DNA of 64,000 nt, from NCBI RefSeq assembly GCF_026241895.1, contig NZ_JAPJIV010000003.1, forward strand, positions 248,001 through 312,000, given 5' to 3'. The notes beneath the pieces were generated by a model. It had not been told where the DNA came from. It ran no database searches and saw only the letters and a program-made list of their open reading frames with translations. Each line of letters opens with the position of its first letter. Position 1 is the first letter of the stretch. Origin of the DNA: Pseudomonas sp. RIT-562. Its GTDB lineage: Bacteria; Pseudomonadota; Gammaproteobacteria; Pseudomonadales; Pseudomonadaceae. This document shows positions 56,075 to 64,000 of this stretch, one piece after another. The translations under genes and the position numbers were made by a program.

Positions 56075-57283
56075 TCAATTCACCAATTGGTTGAGGCTGA
56101 GAATCGGAAGCAGGATGGCCATGACGATCAGCAGCACGACGCCGCCCATCAACACCAACATGGCTGGCTCGAACAGGCTGACTACCAGGGCGATGCGCGC
56201 CGCCAGGCTGCTTTCCTGCTGCTCGGCAGCCCTGGCCAACATTCGGTCGAGTTCGCCAGCGCGTTCGCCGCTGGCGATCATGTGGAGCATCATCGGCGGG
56301 ATGTCGCCGCTGAGTTCGAGGCCACGGGTCAGGGTGCCTCCCTCACGGACCGAGCGCGCAACCTCGACCATGCGGGCGCGGATCGTCAGGTTGCCGATGA
56401 CGGCCGCAGCAATTTCCAGCGCGTCCACCAAGGGCACGGCGCTGCTGCCAAGAATCGCCAGGGTGCTGGCAAAGCGAGCAGCTTCCATCGCCCGCAGCAC
56501 GTCGCCCATCACCGGCACTTTCAGCGCCAGTCGATGCCAGCGCAGGCGCCAGGCTGACTTGCGCAAACTCCAGCGCCACAGGCCAAGCAGCATCGCCAGC
56601 CCGGTAAGCAGCCACAGGAAATGCTCACGCAGGCCGTTGCTCACGCTGATCAGCGCCTGGGTCAGCCAGGGCAGTGGCTGGCCGCTGTCGACGAAAATTT
56701 TCACGACGTCCGGCACCACGAACCCGAGCAGAAATCCGACGATCGCAACGCTGGCCAACATCAGGATCAAGGGGTAAACCAGCGCCATCTGGATTTTTTG
56801 CCGTGAGGCCTGGCGCGCCTGTGTATAGGCCGCCAGCTGTTCGAGCACCTGGCCCAGATGCCCGGAACGCTCACCTGCGGCGACCGTGGCCCGGAACAAC
56901 TCGGGGAATGCCCGAGGGAACTGACTCAGTGCTGAGGCCAGGGCTTGTCCCTCCATCACGCGGCTCCTGACTGCCGACAGCAGTCCGGCGACTTTGCGCT
57001 TTGTGCTCTGTTTTGCCACCGCCTCCAGCGCCTCCTCCAGGGGCAGGCCGGCCTGGACCAGCGTGGACAATTGCAGCGTCAACAAAGCAAGCTCGGCGGC
57101 GTTCAGACGGTCGCTACGAATCCGCAGGCCGGTGCCTTCACGAGCGTTGAGTTCATTGAGCTTGAGCGGCCATAACCCACGTTCGCGCAGCAGCTGGCGA
57201 GCATGCCGGGCACCGTCGGCTTCCAGCCGGCCTTTGCAGACTCGACCATGGGCATCGTGGGCGCGGTAATCGAAGGTGGGCAC
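56075..57283 (-). CDS. gspF: Type II secretion inner-membrane platform protein GspF
   Basis: 402-aa polytopic core of the assembly platform. Two repeated cytoplasmic GspF domains (about 70-190 and 270-390) are separated and followed by three membrane helices (VYPLILMLASVAIVGFLLGF, FLWLLTGLAMLLGLWRW, MLVLMGGVVLLIVMAILLPI). The start is GTG 57283, two bases after the gspE stop. Confidence 0.92.
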   Translation of the reverse strand: MPTFDYRAHDAHGRVCKGRLEADGARHARQLLRERGLWPLKLNELNAREGTGLRIRSDRLNAAELALLTLQLSTLVQAGLPLEEALEAVAKQSTKRKVAGLLSAVRSRVMEGQALASALSQFPRAFPELFRATVAAGERSGHLGQVLEQLAAYTQARQASRQKIQMALVYPLILMLASVAIVGFLLGFVVPDVVKIFVDSGQPLPWLTQALISVSNGLREHFLWLLTGLAMLLGLWRWSLRKSAWRLRWHRLALKVPVMGDVLRAMEAARFASTLAILGSSAVPLVDALEIAAAVIGNLTIRARMVEVARSVREGGTLTRGLELSGDIPPMMLHMIASGERAGELDRMLARAAEQQESSLAARIALVVSLFEPAMLVLMGGVVLLIVMAILLPILSLNQLVN

Positions 57284-57285
57284 GG

Positions 57286-58740
57286 CTAGTCCTCCTGGGT
57301 CACGCGCAGCAACTCATCGAGACTGGTGAGACCATCGAGCACCCGCTGCCGGCCATCCTGGAACAGGCTGCGCGAGGCCTTGCGTGTCTCGTTGATCAAC
57401 GTCTGCTCGCTGGCGTTCTGGTGGATCAACGCCGAAATGGAGGGGGTCACAACGAGCAGTTCGTAAATACCGATACGCCCGCGATAGCCGTGCTGGCAAT
57501 GTTCGCAACCCATGGGTTTGAACAGCTGCGGCGGCAGTGCAACATCCGCCCCCAGACGCTCACAGGCTGGCGCATCCGCGCAATACGGCACCTTGCAATG
57601 GGGGCAGAGGGTTCGCAGCAGGCGCTGGGCGAGAATGCCCACCAGTGACGACGCCAGCAGGTAGGCATCGACGCCCATGTCGACCAGCCGGGTCACCGCG
57701 CCGACCGCGCTATTGGTGTGCAGGGTCGACAGCACGAGATGCCCGGTCAGCGACGCCTGGACGGCGATCTCGGCTGTCTCGCGGTCGCGGATCTCGCCAA
57801 CCATCACCACGTCCGGATCCTGACGCAAGATCGCTCGCAGGCCACGGGCGAAGGTCATGTCGACCTTGGGATTGACCGGCATTTGCCCTACCCCAGGCAG
57901 GTGATATTCGATGGGGTCCTCGACCGTGAGAATGTTCCGTGTCTGGTCATTCAGGCTGCTCAAGGCTGCATACAGACTGGTGGTCTTGCCCGATCCGGTG
58001 GGTCCCGTGACCAACAGAATGCCGTGGGGTTTGCCGAGCAATTGCCCCAGCGCCGCGAGGGTATCGGCCGGCATGCCCAGCCGCTGCAAGTCCAGGCGCC
58101 CGGCCTGTTTATCCAGCAGGCGCAGCACCACTCGTTCGCCATGAGCCGAAGGCAGCGTGGACACCCGCACATCCACTTCATGACCCGCCAGCCGCAGGGC
58201 CATGCGGCCGTCCTGGGGAATGCGCTTTTCGGCGATATCCAGCCGCGCCATGACCTTGATCCGTGATACCAGCAAGTTGGCCAGTTCACGTTTCGGCCGC
58301 AGCATCTCGCGCAGTTGCCCATCGATGCGCATGCGCACCGACAGGTACTGCTCGAAGGTTTCCAGGTGCACATCCGAGGCATGCTCGCGCACCGCTTCGC
58401 TGAGTAGCGCGTTGATCAGGCGGATGATTGGCGCATCGCCCTGCTGCTCCAGCAGGTCGGCGGTTTGCGGCACCTGGTCGACCAGGCTCAGCAGGTCCAG
58501 CTCATCATCCAGCCCGAGCGCGACCTGTTCTGCGGCGCTCTGACCTTCGCGGTAGGTCGACGCCAGGCGCAGGGCAAACTCATCGGCGCCGAGGATCTGC
58601 AGGGGCAGATCACGGCCGCAGGCTCGGCGCGCCTCTGCCAGGGCTGTGAGCGGCGTATCGATGCGCAGCCCGACACCCTCATCGTCGATCAGCAAACCAA
58701 AACGCCGGGCGAAACCGAATGGCAATGCTCGCTCGTTCAC
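57286..58740 (-). CDS. gspE: Type II secretion ATPase GspE
   Basis: 484-aa hexameric ATPase that drives pseudopilus assembly. Walker A is GPTGSGKTTSLYAAL, the Asp box DPIEYHLPG and Walker B VMVGEIRDRETAEIA are intact, and a four-cysteine zinc motif (CPHC ... CEHC) lies near the C-terminus, as in T2SS rather than T4P ATPases. The N-terminal domain binds GspL. GTG 58740 is in a GTGA overlap with gspD. Confidence 0.94.
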   Translation of the reverse strand: MNERALPFGFARRFGLLIDDEGVGLRIDTPLTALAEARRACGRDLPLQILGADEFALRLASTYREGQSAAEQVALGLDDELDLLSLVDQVPQTADLLEQQGDAPIIRLINALLSEAVREHASDVHLETFEQYLSVRMRIDGQLREMLRPKRELANLLVSRIKVMARLDIAEKRIPQDGRMALRLAGHEVDVRVSTLPSAHGERVVLRLLDKQAGRLDLQRLGMPADTLAALGQLLGKPHGILLVTGPTGSGKTTSLYAALSSLNDQTRNILTVEDPIEYHLPGVGQMPVNPKVDMTFARGLRAILRQDPDVVMVGEIRDRETAEIAVQASLTGHLVLSTLHTNSAVGAVTRLVDMGVDAYLLASSLVGILAQRLLRTLCPHCKVPYCADAPACERLGADVALPPQLFKPMGCEHCQHGYRGRIGIYELLVVTPSISALIHQNASEQTLINETRKASRSLFQDGRQRVLDGLTSLDELLRVTQED

Positions 58741-60674
58741 GGCTTCACCGGCGCGGGCTGGCGCAAATCGAACATTGGCGCATCACCTGTCGGCTCGAAC
58801 AGCTGTCGGGCATCCGCCGGCAACAGCAGCGAATTATTGCCGCGCGCGCCCGGTTTGCTCAGGTCGCGCAGCGCGTTGTAACGCTGGTCACTGACCTCGG
58901 ACAGATCCGCCTTGGTGCGCACAATGGTCGGGCGCAAAAAAACCATCAGGTTGCTTTTGGTCTGGGTGTCGCGCTTCCAGCGAAACAGCGCGCCAAGATA
59001 AGGAATGTCCCGCAGCAGGGGCACACCGCTCTGCTGGGTCCGAACACTGTCCCTGATCAACCCGCCGATCACGATAATCTCGCCGTCATCGGCCAGGATG
59101 GTGCTCTTGAGCGCCCGCTTGTTGGTGATGAGGTCCGCGGAGTCGACGCCGGACACCGTCGGCGCGATATCCGAAACCTCTTGCTCTACCTCCAGCCGCA
59201 GAGTCGAACCCTCGTTGATGTAGGGCTTGATCTTCAGGCTGATGCCCACGTCCTTGCGCTCGACCGTCGTGAACGGATTGTCCGCACCGTTGCTGTTGGT
59301 GGCGTAGGAGCCGGTCTTGAACGGCACGTTCTGGCCGACAATGATCTCTGCCTCCTGATTATCCAGGGTCAGCAGGCTGGGTGTGGACAGCAGGTTGCTG
59401 CGGGTACTGCTGGCCAGGGCTGATATCAACGCGCCGAAGCGATCACTGCCCAGTTGCAGGATGGCGCCTTCCGGTGCTGATTTTTTCTCATCGAACGTCA
59501 GCCCGCCGACAATTGGGATGTCCGTGCCGGGGAAGTTGAGGAAGCCCTTGGCGTCGCCGGTACGAAGTCCCCACTGGACGCCCACGGCCTCGGCAATGTC
59601 CCCGGAGATCTCGACAATCGCGGCGTGAATCAGCACCTGGGCGCGAGGTTGGTCCAGTTGTCGCACGATGTTTTCAATGGTGCGGATCTGCGCGGGCTCG
59701 GCAATCAGCACCAGTGCATTCTGACTTTCGTCGGCCTTGATCATGAAAGTGGGAGCGGTCGCAGGTTCCCGCGCGCTGCTCGCTACGGAGACCTGTTTCT
59801 TGGCCTGGCCCAGGCTTTCCAGCACCTCGGCCAACTGCTTGGCATCGCTATAGCGCAAACGGATAACCCTGGCGTTGTCGAGCGTTGCGGTGGCCGGCGT
59901 ATCAAGGCTGCTGGCCAGTTCCAGCAGACGTTTGCGAACGGCCGCAGGGCCAATGAAAATCAGGCGATTGGTCCGTGGGTCTGCCAGCACCTGAATCGTG
60001 GTATCGGTGTTGCGCTTGCCCAGAGTCGCTTCGATCACCTGCGCCACATCGGCCGCCTGCGCGTGATGCAGCAGTAACATGGCATGCTGATTGTTCTGCC
60101 CTGCGTCCAATTGGCGAACGACCTGGCTGATGCGTTGCACATTCGCAGCGGAGTCGGTAATCACCACGGCGTTGGCCGACACCGACGGACCGACGTAACC
60201 ATTGGTCGAAACCAGGGGCCGCAGCAGGCCCGCAATGTCGGCGGCACTGCTGGTGTTCAACTCCAGAACCCGAGTGACGAATTGCGAACCCGTGGCCGTT
60301 GTAGCCGTGGCCTGGCCAGCACGGGTTTTCGCGTCGGTCACCGGGGTAATCAGGATGCGGTCGCCCTCGTCGATCACGGTGAAGTTGTGGGCGTCGAGCA
60401 CCGAGTAGAACAACCGCCGCACGCCTTCGCGATCAAGTGCCTGCTGGGACATCACGGTGATGCGCCCGGTAACTCGCGGGTCCAGTACGACCGTGGTGCC
60501 GAGGATCCCCGAGATTTCTTCGACGATGTCCCGCAACTCGGCGTTATTCATCGCCACCTGCCATTTTTCGCCCTCGGCATGAAGTGCGCCGGGAAGACTC
60601 GCCGCAACCAGAATGGCTAGTAAAAACATGGCCCGCAGGGTCTGCGCACCAGTGAAGCTGTTCATCGGTTTCAT
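58737..60674 (-). CDS. gspD: Type II secretion secretin GspD
   Basis: 645-aa outer-membrane channel. Signal peptide 1-33 ending PGALHA. N0 domain (VAMNNAELRDIVEEISGILG), then N1-N3 repeats to about 330, and the secretin core (VQWGLRTGDAKGFLN, LLTLDNQEAEIIVGQNVPF, VSDIAPTVSGVDSADLITN). A C-terminal S-domain for a pilotin may be present after 600, but no pilotin gene is seen. The start is ATG 60674, within TGATG shared with gspC. Confidence 0.93.
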   Translation of the reverse strand: MKPMNSFTGAQTLRAMFLLAILVAASLPGALHAEGEKWQVAMNNAELRDIVEEISGILGTTVVLDPRVTGRITVMSQQALDREGVRRLFYSVLDAHNFTVIDEGDRILITPVTDAKTRAGQATATTATGSQFVTRVLELNTSSAADIAGLLRPLVSTNGYVGPSVSANAVVITDSAANVQRISQVVRQLDAGQNNQHAMLLLHHAQAADVAQVIEATLGKRNTDTTIQVLADPRTNRLIFIGPAAVRKRLLELASSLDTPATATLDNARVIRLRYSDAKQLAEVLESLGQAKKQVSVASSAREPATAPTFMIKADESQNALVLIAEPAQIRTIENIVRQLDQPRAQVLIHAAIVEISGDIAEAVGVQWGLRTGDAKGFLNFPGTDIPIVGGLTFDEKKSAPEGAILQLGSDRFGALISALASSTRSNLLSTPSLLTLDNQEAEIIVGQNVPFKTGSYATNSNGADNPFTTVERKDVGISLKIKPYINEGSTLRLEVEQEVSDIAPTVSGVDSADLITNKRALKSTILADDGEIIVIGGLIRDSVRTQQSGVPLLRDIPYLGALFRWKRDTQTKSNLMVFLRPTIVRTKADLSEVSDQRYNALRDLSKPGARGNNSLLLPADARQLFEPTGDAPMFDLRQPAPVKP

Positions 60675-61213
60675 CACTCTGCCGGCCCGGAAATCGGGCG
60701 TAGAAAACGCGCGGGAACCCGCGCAGTGTGTGGCGCCTCCTGCAACTCGAACCGACGCAGAAAACGCCCAGCCGAGGGCTGCAACTTCAGGAGTTCCTCT
60801 CGCCCTTTGTTCCACAACACCACCTGACCCGGCTCGACCCGCCGCAGCACGCTGCCGCCGGGCAAGGGGTCGCCGACCTGATACATGCGAGCCCCTTGAG
60901 AGTCGGCCAGCAGCGCCTTGGACAGGCCGCTGGTAATCACGAAACTGGCCTGCAAAGCCAAGGATTCCGTGCTTGCCTGGCGTGTTGCATCGGTGGTGAA
61001 GCCCAGTACGGTGGCCACGGCCGTGGCATCGAGTTCTTCTCGGCCAGGCACAGTTGAGTTCGAAACGGCTGCAGGTGCTGGCGTGATGACACTTTGGCGA
61101 AAGCGCCACTCCTGCCACACCAGAAATGCGGAGTAAGCCACCGGTATAACCAGCAGCAAGCTTTTGCCAAGAACGACCAACGCCCGTGCATATCGCCCAG
61201 AGGAGAACTTCAT
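60674..61213 (-). CDS. gspC: Type II secretion protein GspC (short, without PDZ)
   Basis: 179-aa bitopic protein that links the inner-membrane platform to the secretin. One helix SLLLVIPVAYSAFLVWQEW (about 18-36), then the HR domain (ALLADSQGARMYQVGDPLPG, GQVVLWNKGREELLKL). The chain ends soon after the HR domain, so neither a PDZ nor a coiled-coil module is present; this bears on substrate choice. First gene of the gsp operon, 78 bases downstream of the LPMO gene with no terminator between. Confidence 0.88.
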   Translation of the reverse strand: MKFSSGRYARALVVLGKSLLLVIPVAYSAFLVWQEWRFRQSVITPAPAAVSNSTVPGREELDATAVATVLGFTTDATRQASTESLALQASFVITSGLSKALLADSQGARMYQVGDPLPGGSVLRRVEPGQVVLWNKGREELLKLQPSAGRFLRRFELQEAPHTARVPARFLRPISGPAE

Positions 61214-61291
61214 GACAGGTGTACTCGTTCCAGTGATGGAAGACCTTCAGGCGATCCCTCAAGGACCGCCCGAAGTACTACGGAGAGGGGA

Positions 61292-62758
61292 CTAGATTTT
61301 GTCCCACGCCATATGCCAGTGAGCACCTACACCCGGCTCAAAGCCGTTGGCGGACGGGCTGTATTGCTTGCAGTAACCGGATTCGGGGAACGGTTTGCAC
61401 TGGAAGACTTCACCGGTTTTGGGTTGCAGCACCTTGGTGCCAGCGGTGTATTGAGCCAGGCCTTCAGGGAAAACGAAGTCGTGATCGACGCCTGCGCCTT
61501 CTCCCGTCAGCGTGGTCACCTGGGTATCCTGGCGAGTCGTACGGCCGTCTAGGGTTGTACCAACCAGGGTCAGGGTATGAGCGCCAGGGTTGCTGCGTAC
61601 ATCCATCGAGAGCCATGTCGGGCCGCTATCAGCCTGAACCGAAGTGGTGCCCACTTGCTTGTTGTGCTCATCGAACAAAGTCGCTTCGATGTTCATCTTG
61701 CGGTTGGAAATGATGCTGAAGTCGACTTTGGTCAAGCCTTTGTCCAACACGTATTGTGGCTGCTGCGAAGCGATCGACAGACGCGCCGCCGCATCGTCCT
61801 TCATGTCCAGCTGCACTTCGTAGCGGGTGACACCACTGTCCTTCTGCGCGTAGAGGCTGTTGTTGCCTTTCACCGGCTCGATATTGCCCTGTTCATCACG
61901 CACACCAGCGCGCACCAGGGTGTGGGTCCCGTTGATTTTTTCCGCGAGCTTGAACGCCCAGTTGTTAGGCAGGCCTTGCTCGGTGTTATCGATGCTGATT
62001 TCGACGCTGAATTGCGGCTTCTCGCCCTCAGCCGAGAACGCACGAGCCTTGACTTTGTCACCCACCAGCAAGGCGGTCGACGGTGTGATGCCACCTACGG
62101 AAGACCAGCCACCGGGCAGGGAGGCCTCGGCCAGAATGTTCACATCGGCAGGGTTATAGAACGCCGCGTCGGTATCGCCCACGGTCCAGATTGCCAAGAT
62201 TACGTGATGGCCGTTTTTGTCATCTGGGATGGTGCAGTTGTGCTTGGCGCCGGAAACCGGTTTCTGGTTGCCACCGTCGACGGTGCAGAACGGCGCGCTT
62301 TCGAATGTGGCGCGCGTCAACGCCGCGTTCGGATTCCAGCCGTTACGGGTGATGAAATATTCGTGCTTGGTTGCAGGGTGAACTGCGGTATAGCGCCATT
62401 GGAAATCAACATTGCGGTCCTTGATTTCGGTCAGGGTCCAACGGTTGGCTGCCTGGGCGTCCAGCGCGGAGAAAAGCGCATGACCACCACTGGCGATCTT
62501 GCCGTCCACCGGGCCCTGCAAAGGAGCACCACCGACGCCTGCCGGAAACCCCTTGAAAGTCTCGCCGACGCTTTGCGGTTCATATTGCGCACCACCACAG
62601 TTGGTGTTCGCACCTTTCTGGCAAAGCAATGCACGCGATGGCGGCAATTCCAGATAGCCGTGAGCTGAAACGGTTTGAGTCGTCAGCATGGTTGATAACA
62701 GGATCATTGAAGAAGTGCAGGCCGCTAGCGCACTTCGTTTGTTGAAAGTATTTTTCAT
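61292..62758 (-). CDS. gbpA: GbpA-like lytic polysaccharide monooxygenase (AA10), secreted chitin-binding protein
   Basis: 488-aa secreted copper enzyme. A signal peptide ends TVSA|HGYLELPPSR, so His33 becomes the N-terminal residue of the histidine brace; the second brace histidine is probably in TAVHPATKHEYF. The AA10 catalytic domain (33 to about 205; CGGAQYEPQSV, GWNPNAALTRATFESAPFC, AIWTVGDTDAAFYNPADVNI) is followed by two GbpA-type middle domains and a C-terminal chitin-binding module (EVFQCKPFPESGYCKQYSPS, HWHMAWDKI) of CBM73 type. Length and order match Vibrio GbpA. LPMOs of this kind leave the cell by T2SS, and its gene immediately precedes gspC. ATG 62758 follows GGAATTC. Confidence 0.92.
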   Translation of the reverse strand: MKNTFNKRSALAACTSSMILLSTMLTTQTVSAHGYLELPPSRALLCQKGANTNCGGAQYEPQSVGETFKGFPAGVGGAPLQGPVDGKIASGGHALFSALDAQAANRWTLTEIKDRNVDFQWRYTAVHPATKHEYFITRNGWNPNAALTRATFESAPFCTVDGGNQKPVSGAKHNCTIPDDKNGHHVILAIWTVGDTDAAFYNPADVNILAEASLPGGWSSVGGITPSTALLVGDKVKARAFSAEGEKPQFSVEISIDNTEQGLPNNWAFKLAEKINGTHTLVRAGVRDEQGNIEPVKGNNSLYAQKDSGVTRYEVQLDMKDDAAARLSIASQQPQYVLDKGLTKVDFSIISNRKMNIEATLFDEHNKQVGTTSVQADSGPTWLSMDVRSNPGAHTLTLVGTTLDGRTTRQDTQVTTLTGEGAGVDHDFVFPEGLAQYTAGTKVLQPKTGEVFQCKPFPESGYCKQYSPSANGFEPGVGAHWHMAWDKI

Positions 62759-62969
62759 AATGAATTCCAGACTGCTTATCGTAGTGATGGCGCGTTTCAC
62801 GGCGCACAAGTTCGCGATATCGCTCGGTGCTGTCGCACGGAACAGGGGGCTGGAACATTACGGGTAGGCGGGCAATTTCTATGTAGGACTAATCTGCATC
62901 GGAAGTGGGATAAGTCTCTCTTTGCAATCATCAGACACAGGTGTGAAAAAATTCCTACAACGGGGCATA

Positions 62970-63005
62970 AAAAAAGCCTGTCCAGCGCAAGTCCGGACAG
63001 GCTTT
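62970..63005 (-). terminator. Rho-independent terminator of hemE
   Basis: 11-bp perfect stem (62973-62983 with 62995-63005) closed by an 11-base loop; on the minus strand it is followed by T residues (A-run from 62969 on the plus strand). It separates hemE from the LPMO promoter region (62759-62968), in which I could not assign a promoter. Confidence 0.87.
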
Positions 63006-63023
63006 CGATACTTAGGTAACTGC

Positions 63024-64000
63024 TTATTCGTGGTACTGAGCCGACAGTTCATGCACCGCACGCAGGAAGGCACCGGCGTGTTCCGGGTCGACTTCCGGGG
63101 TGATGCCGTGGCCGAGGTTGAACACGTGGCCACTGCCTTTGCCGTAGCTGGCGAGAATACGCCCCACTTCAGCTCGAATGGCTTCAGGTTTGGCGTACAG
63201 CACGGTCGGGTCCATGTTGCCTTGCAGCGCGACCTGGTTGCCTACGCGAGCACGGGCGTTGCCGATGTCGCAGGTCCAGTCCAGGCCGAGGGCATCGGCG
63301 CCAGCGTCGGCGATGCTTTCCAGCCACAGGCCGCCGTTTTTGGTGAACAGGATCACAGGCACTTTGCGTCCTTCGTGTTCGCGGATCAGGCCGCTGACGA
63401 TTTTGCGCATATAGGCCAGGGAGAATTCCTGGTATGCCGCCGCCGACAAGTTACCGCCCCAGGTGTCGAAGATCTGCACCGCTTGCGCGCCGGCCATGAT
63501 CTGGCCGTTGAGGTAGCTGGTGACCGACTGCGCGAGTTTGTCCAGCAGCAGGTGCATGGCTTGCGGGTTGTCGTAGAGCATGGCCTTGGTCTTGCGGAAG
63601 TCTTTCGACGAACCGCCTTCGACCATGTAGGTGGCGAGGGTCCATGGGCTGCCGGAGAAACCGATCAGCGGCACGCGGCCGTTCAGTTCACGACGGATGG
63701 TGCTGACCGCGTCCATGACGTAGCCGAGGTCTTTATGCGGATCCGGGATCGGCAGGGCTTCGATGTCGGCCAGGGTGCTGACGACTTTCTTGAAGCGCGG
63801 ACCTTCACCGGTTTCGAAGTACAGGCCTTGGCCCATGGCGTCCGGAATAGTCAGGATGTCGGAGAACAGGATCGCCGCATCCAGTTGTGGGTAGCGGTCG
63901 AGCGGCTGCATGGTGACTTCGCAAGCGAACTCCGGGTTCATGCACAGGCTCATGAAGTCACCGGCCTTGGCACGGCTGGCGCGGTATTCCGGCAGGTAGC
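63024..64000 (-). CDS. hemE: Uroporphyrinogen decarboxylase HemE (partial, 5' end outside the window)
   Basis: About 325 C-terminal residues of the heme-pathway enzyme that converts uroporphyrinogen III to coproporphyrinogen III. The reading begins with [15 protein letters not shown], roughly 27 residues after the usual start, so only the N-terminus with the MRQAGR motif is missing. [32 protein letters not shown] and [19 protein letters not shown] are conserved family blocks; the catalytic Asp lies in FSDIL. Position corresponds to PA5034. A strong terminator follows. Confidence 0.97.
   Translation of the reverse strand, partial: YLPEYRASRAKAGDFMSLCMNPEFACEVTMQPLDRYPQLDAAILFSDILTIPDAMGQGLYFETGEGPRFKKVVSTLADIEALPIPDPHKDLGYVMDAVSTIRRELNGRVPLIGFSGSPWTLATYMVEGGSSKDFRKTKAMLYDNPQAMHLLLDKLAQSVTSYLNGQIMAGAQAVQIFDTWGGNLSAAAYQEFSLAYMRKIVSGLIREHEGRKVPVILFTKNGGLWLESIADAGADALGLDWTCDIGNARARVGNQVALQGNMDPTVLYAKPEAIRAEVGRILASYGKGSGHVFNLGHGITPEVDPEHAGAFLRAVHELSAQYHE

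Overview
The window is chromosomal DNA of a Pseudomonas, most likely the P. fluorescens group. The evidence is gene content and order: aceE-aceF-dipA-msrA, putP/putA, an acyl-CoA dehydrogenase, a K+/H+ antiporter, mscK, a ParA-type ATPase and hemE follow, from memory, the PA5015-PA5034 stretch of P. aeruginosa. The DNA is GC-rich with Pseudomonas-type codon use, and REP palindromes lie between genes. No rRNA, tRNA, CRISPR array or insertion sequence was seen.

Layout. 1-4.2 kb: end of aceE, aceF with three lipoyl domains, then an orphan PhoD-like phosphatase. 4.4-8.8 kb: a DipA-type c-di-GMP phosphodiesterase, msrA and rlmJ. 9.0-14.9 kb: divergent proline genes putP and putA, whose shared intergenic region carries five PutA-operator-like GTTGCAC boxes. 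15-17 kb: an acyl-CoA dehydrogenase flanked by REP elements. 17-21.6 kb: two chemoreceptors around a translationally coupled ZapA-like pair; the second receptor has a clear FliA-type promoter. 21.8-28.5 kb: K+/H+ antiporter with a sigma-54-like promoter and a TTG start, mscK and selO. 28.5-30.6 kb: a higBA toxin-antitoxin pair with a perfect palindromic operator, trxC and a ParA-like ATPase.

31-49.2 kb: a co-directional, mostly overlapping 19-gene operon for an aryl polyene (xanthomonadin-like) pigment. It encodes a chain-length-factor-like half ketosynthase, acyltransferases, two ACPs, an adenylating ligase fused to a hotdog dehydratase, a glycosyltransferase, an MIO-type aromatic amino acid ammonia-lyase, a thioesterase, a LolA-like carrier, an MMPL/RND exporter, a CPA2-antiporter-like membrane protein, a halogenase-like flavoprotein, a methyltransferase, a lipoprotein, two ketosynthases, a second hotdog dehydratase and a ketoreductase. 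The expected scheme is that the lyase makes an aryl acrylate, the ligase loads it on an ACP, ketosynthase/CLF, ketoreductase and dehydratases extend the polyene, and the acyltransferases, LolA-like protein and exporter move it to the outer membrane. REP elements have entered the operon twice, once apparently inside the 5' coding end of the LolA-like gene.

49.5-51.9 kb: LysR regulator divergent from an MFS exporter. 51.9-62.8 kb: a complete gspC-M type II secretion operon on the minus strand, directly preceded by a secreted GbpA-like lytic polysaccharide monooxygenase that is its probable cargo. 63.0-64 kb: hemE, running off the window. Compared with my memory of P. aeruginosa, the aryl polyene and T2SS/LPMO blocks look like two accessory insertions in an otherwise conserved backbone.
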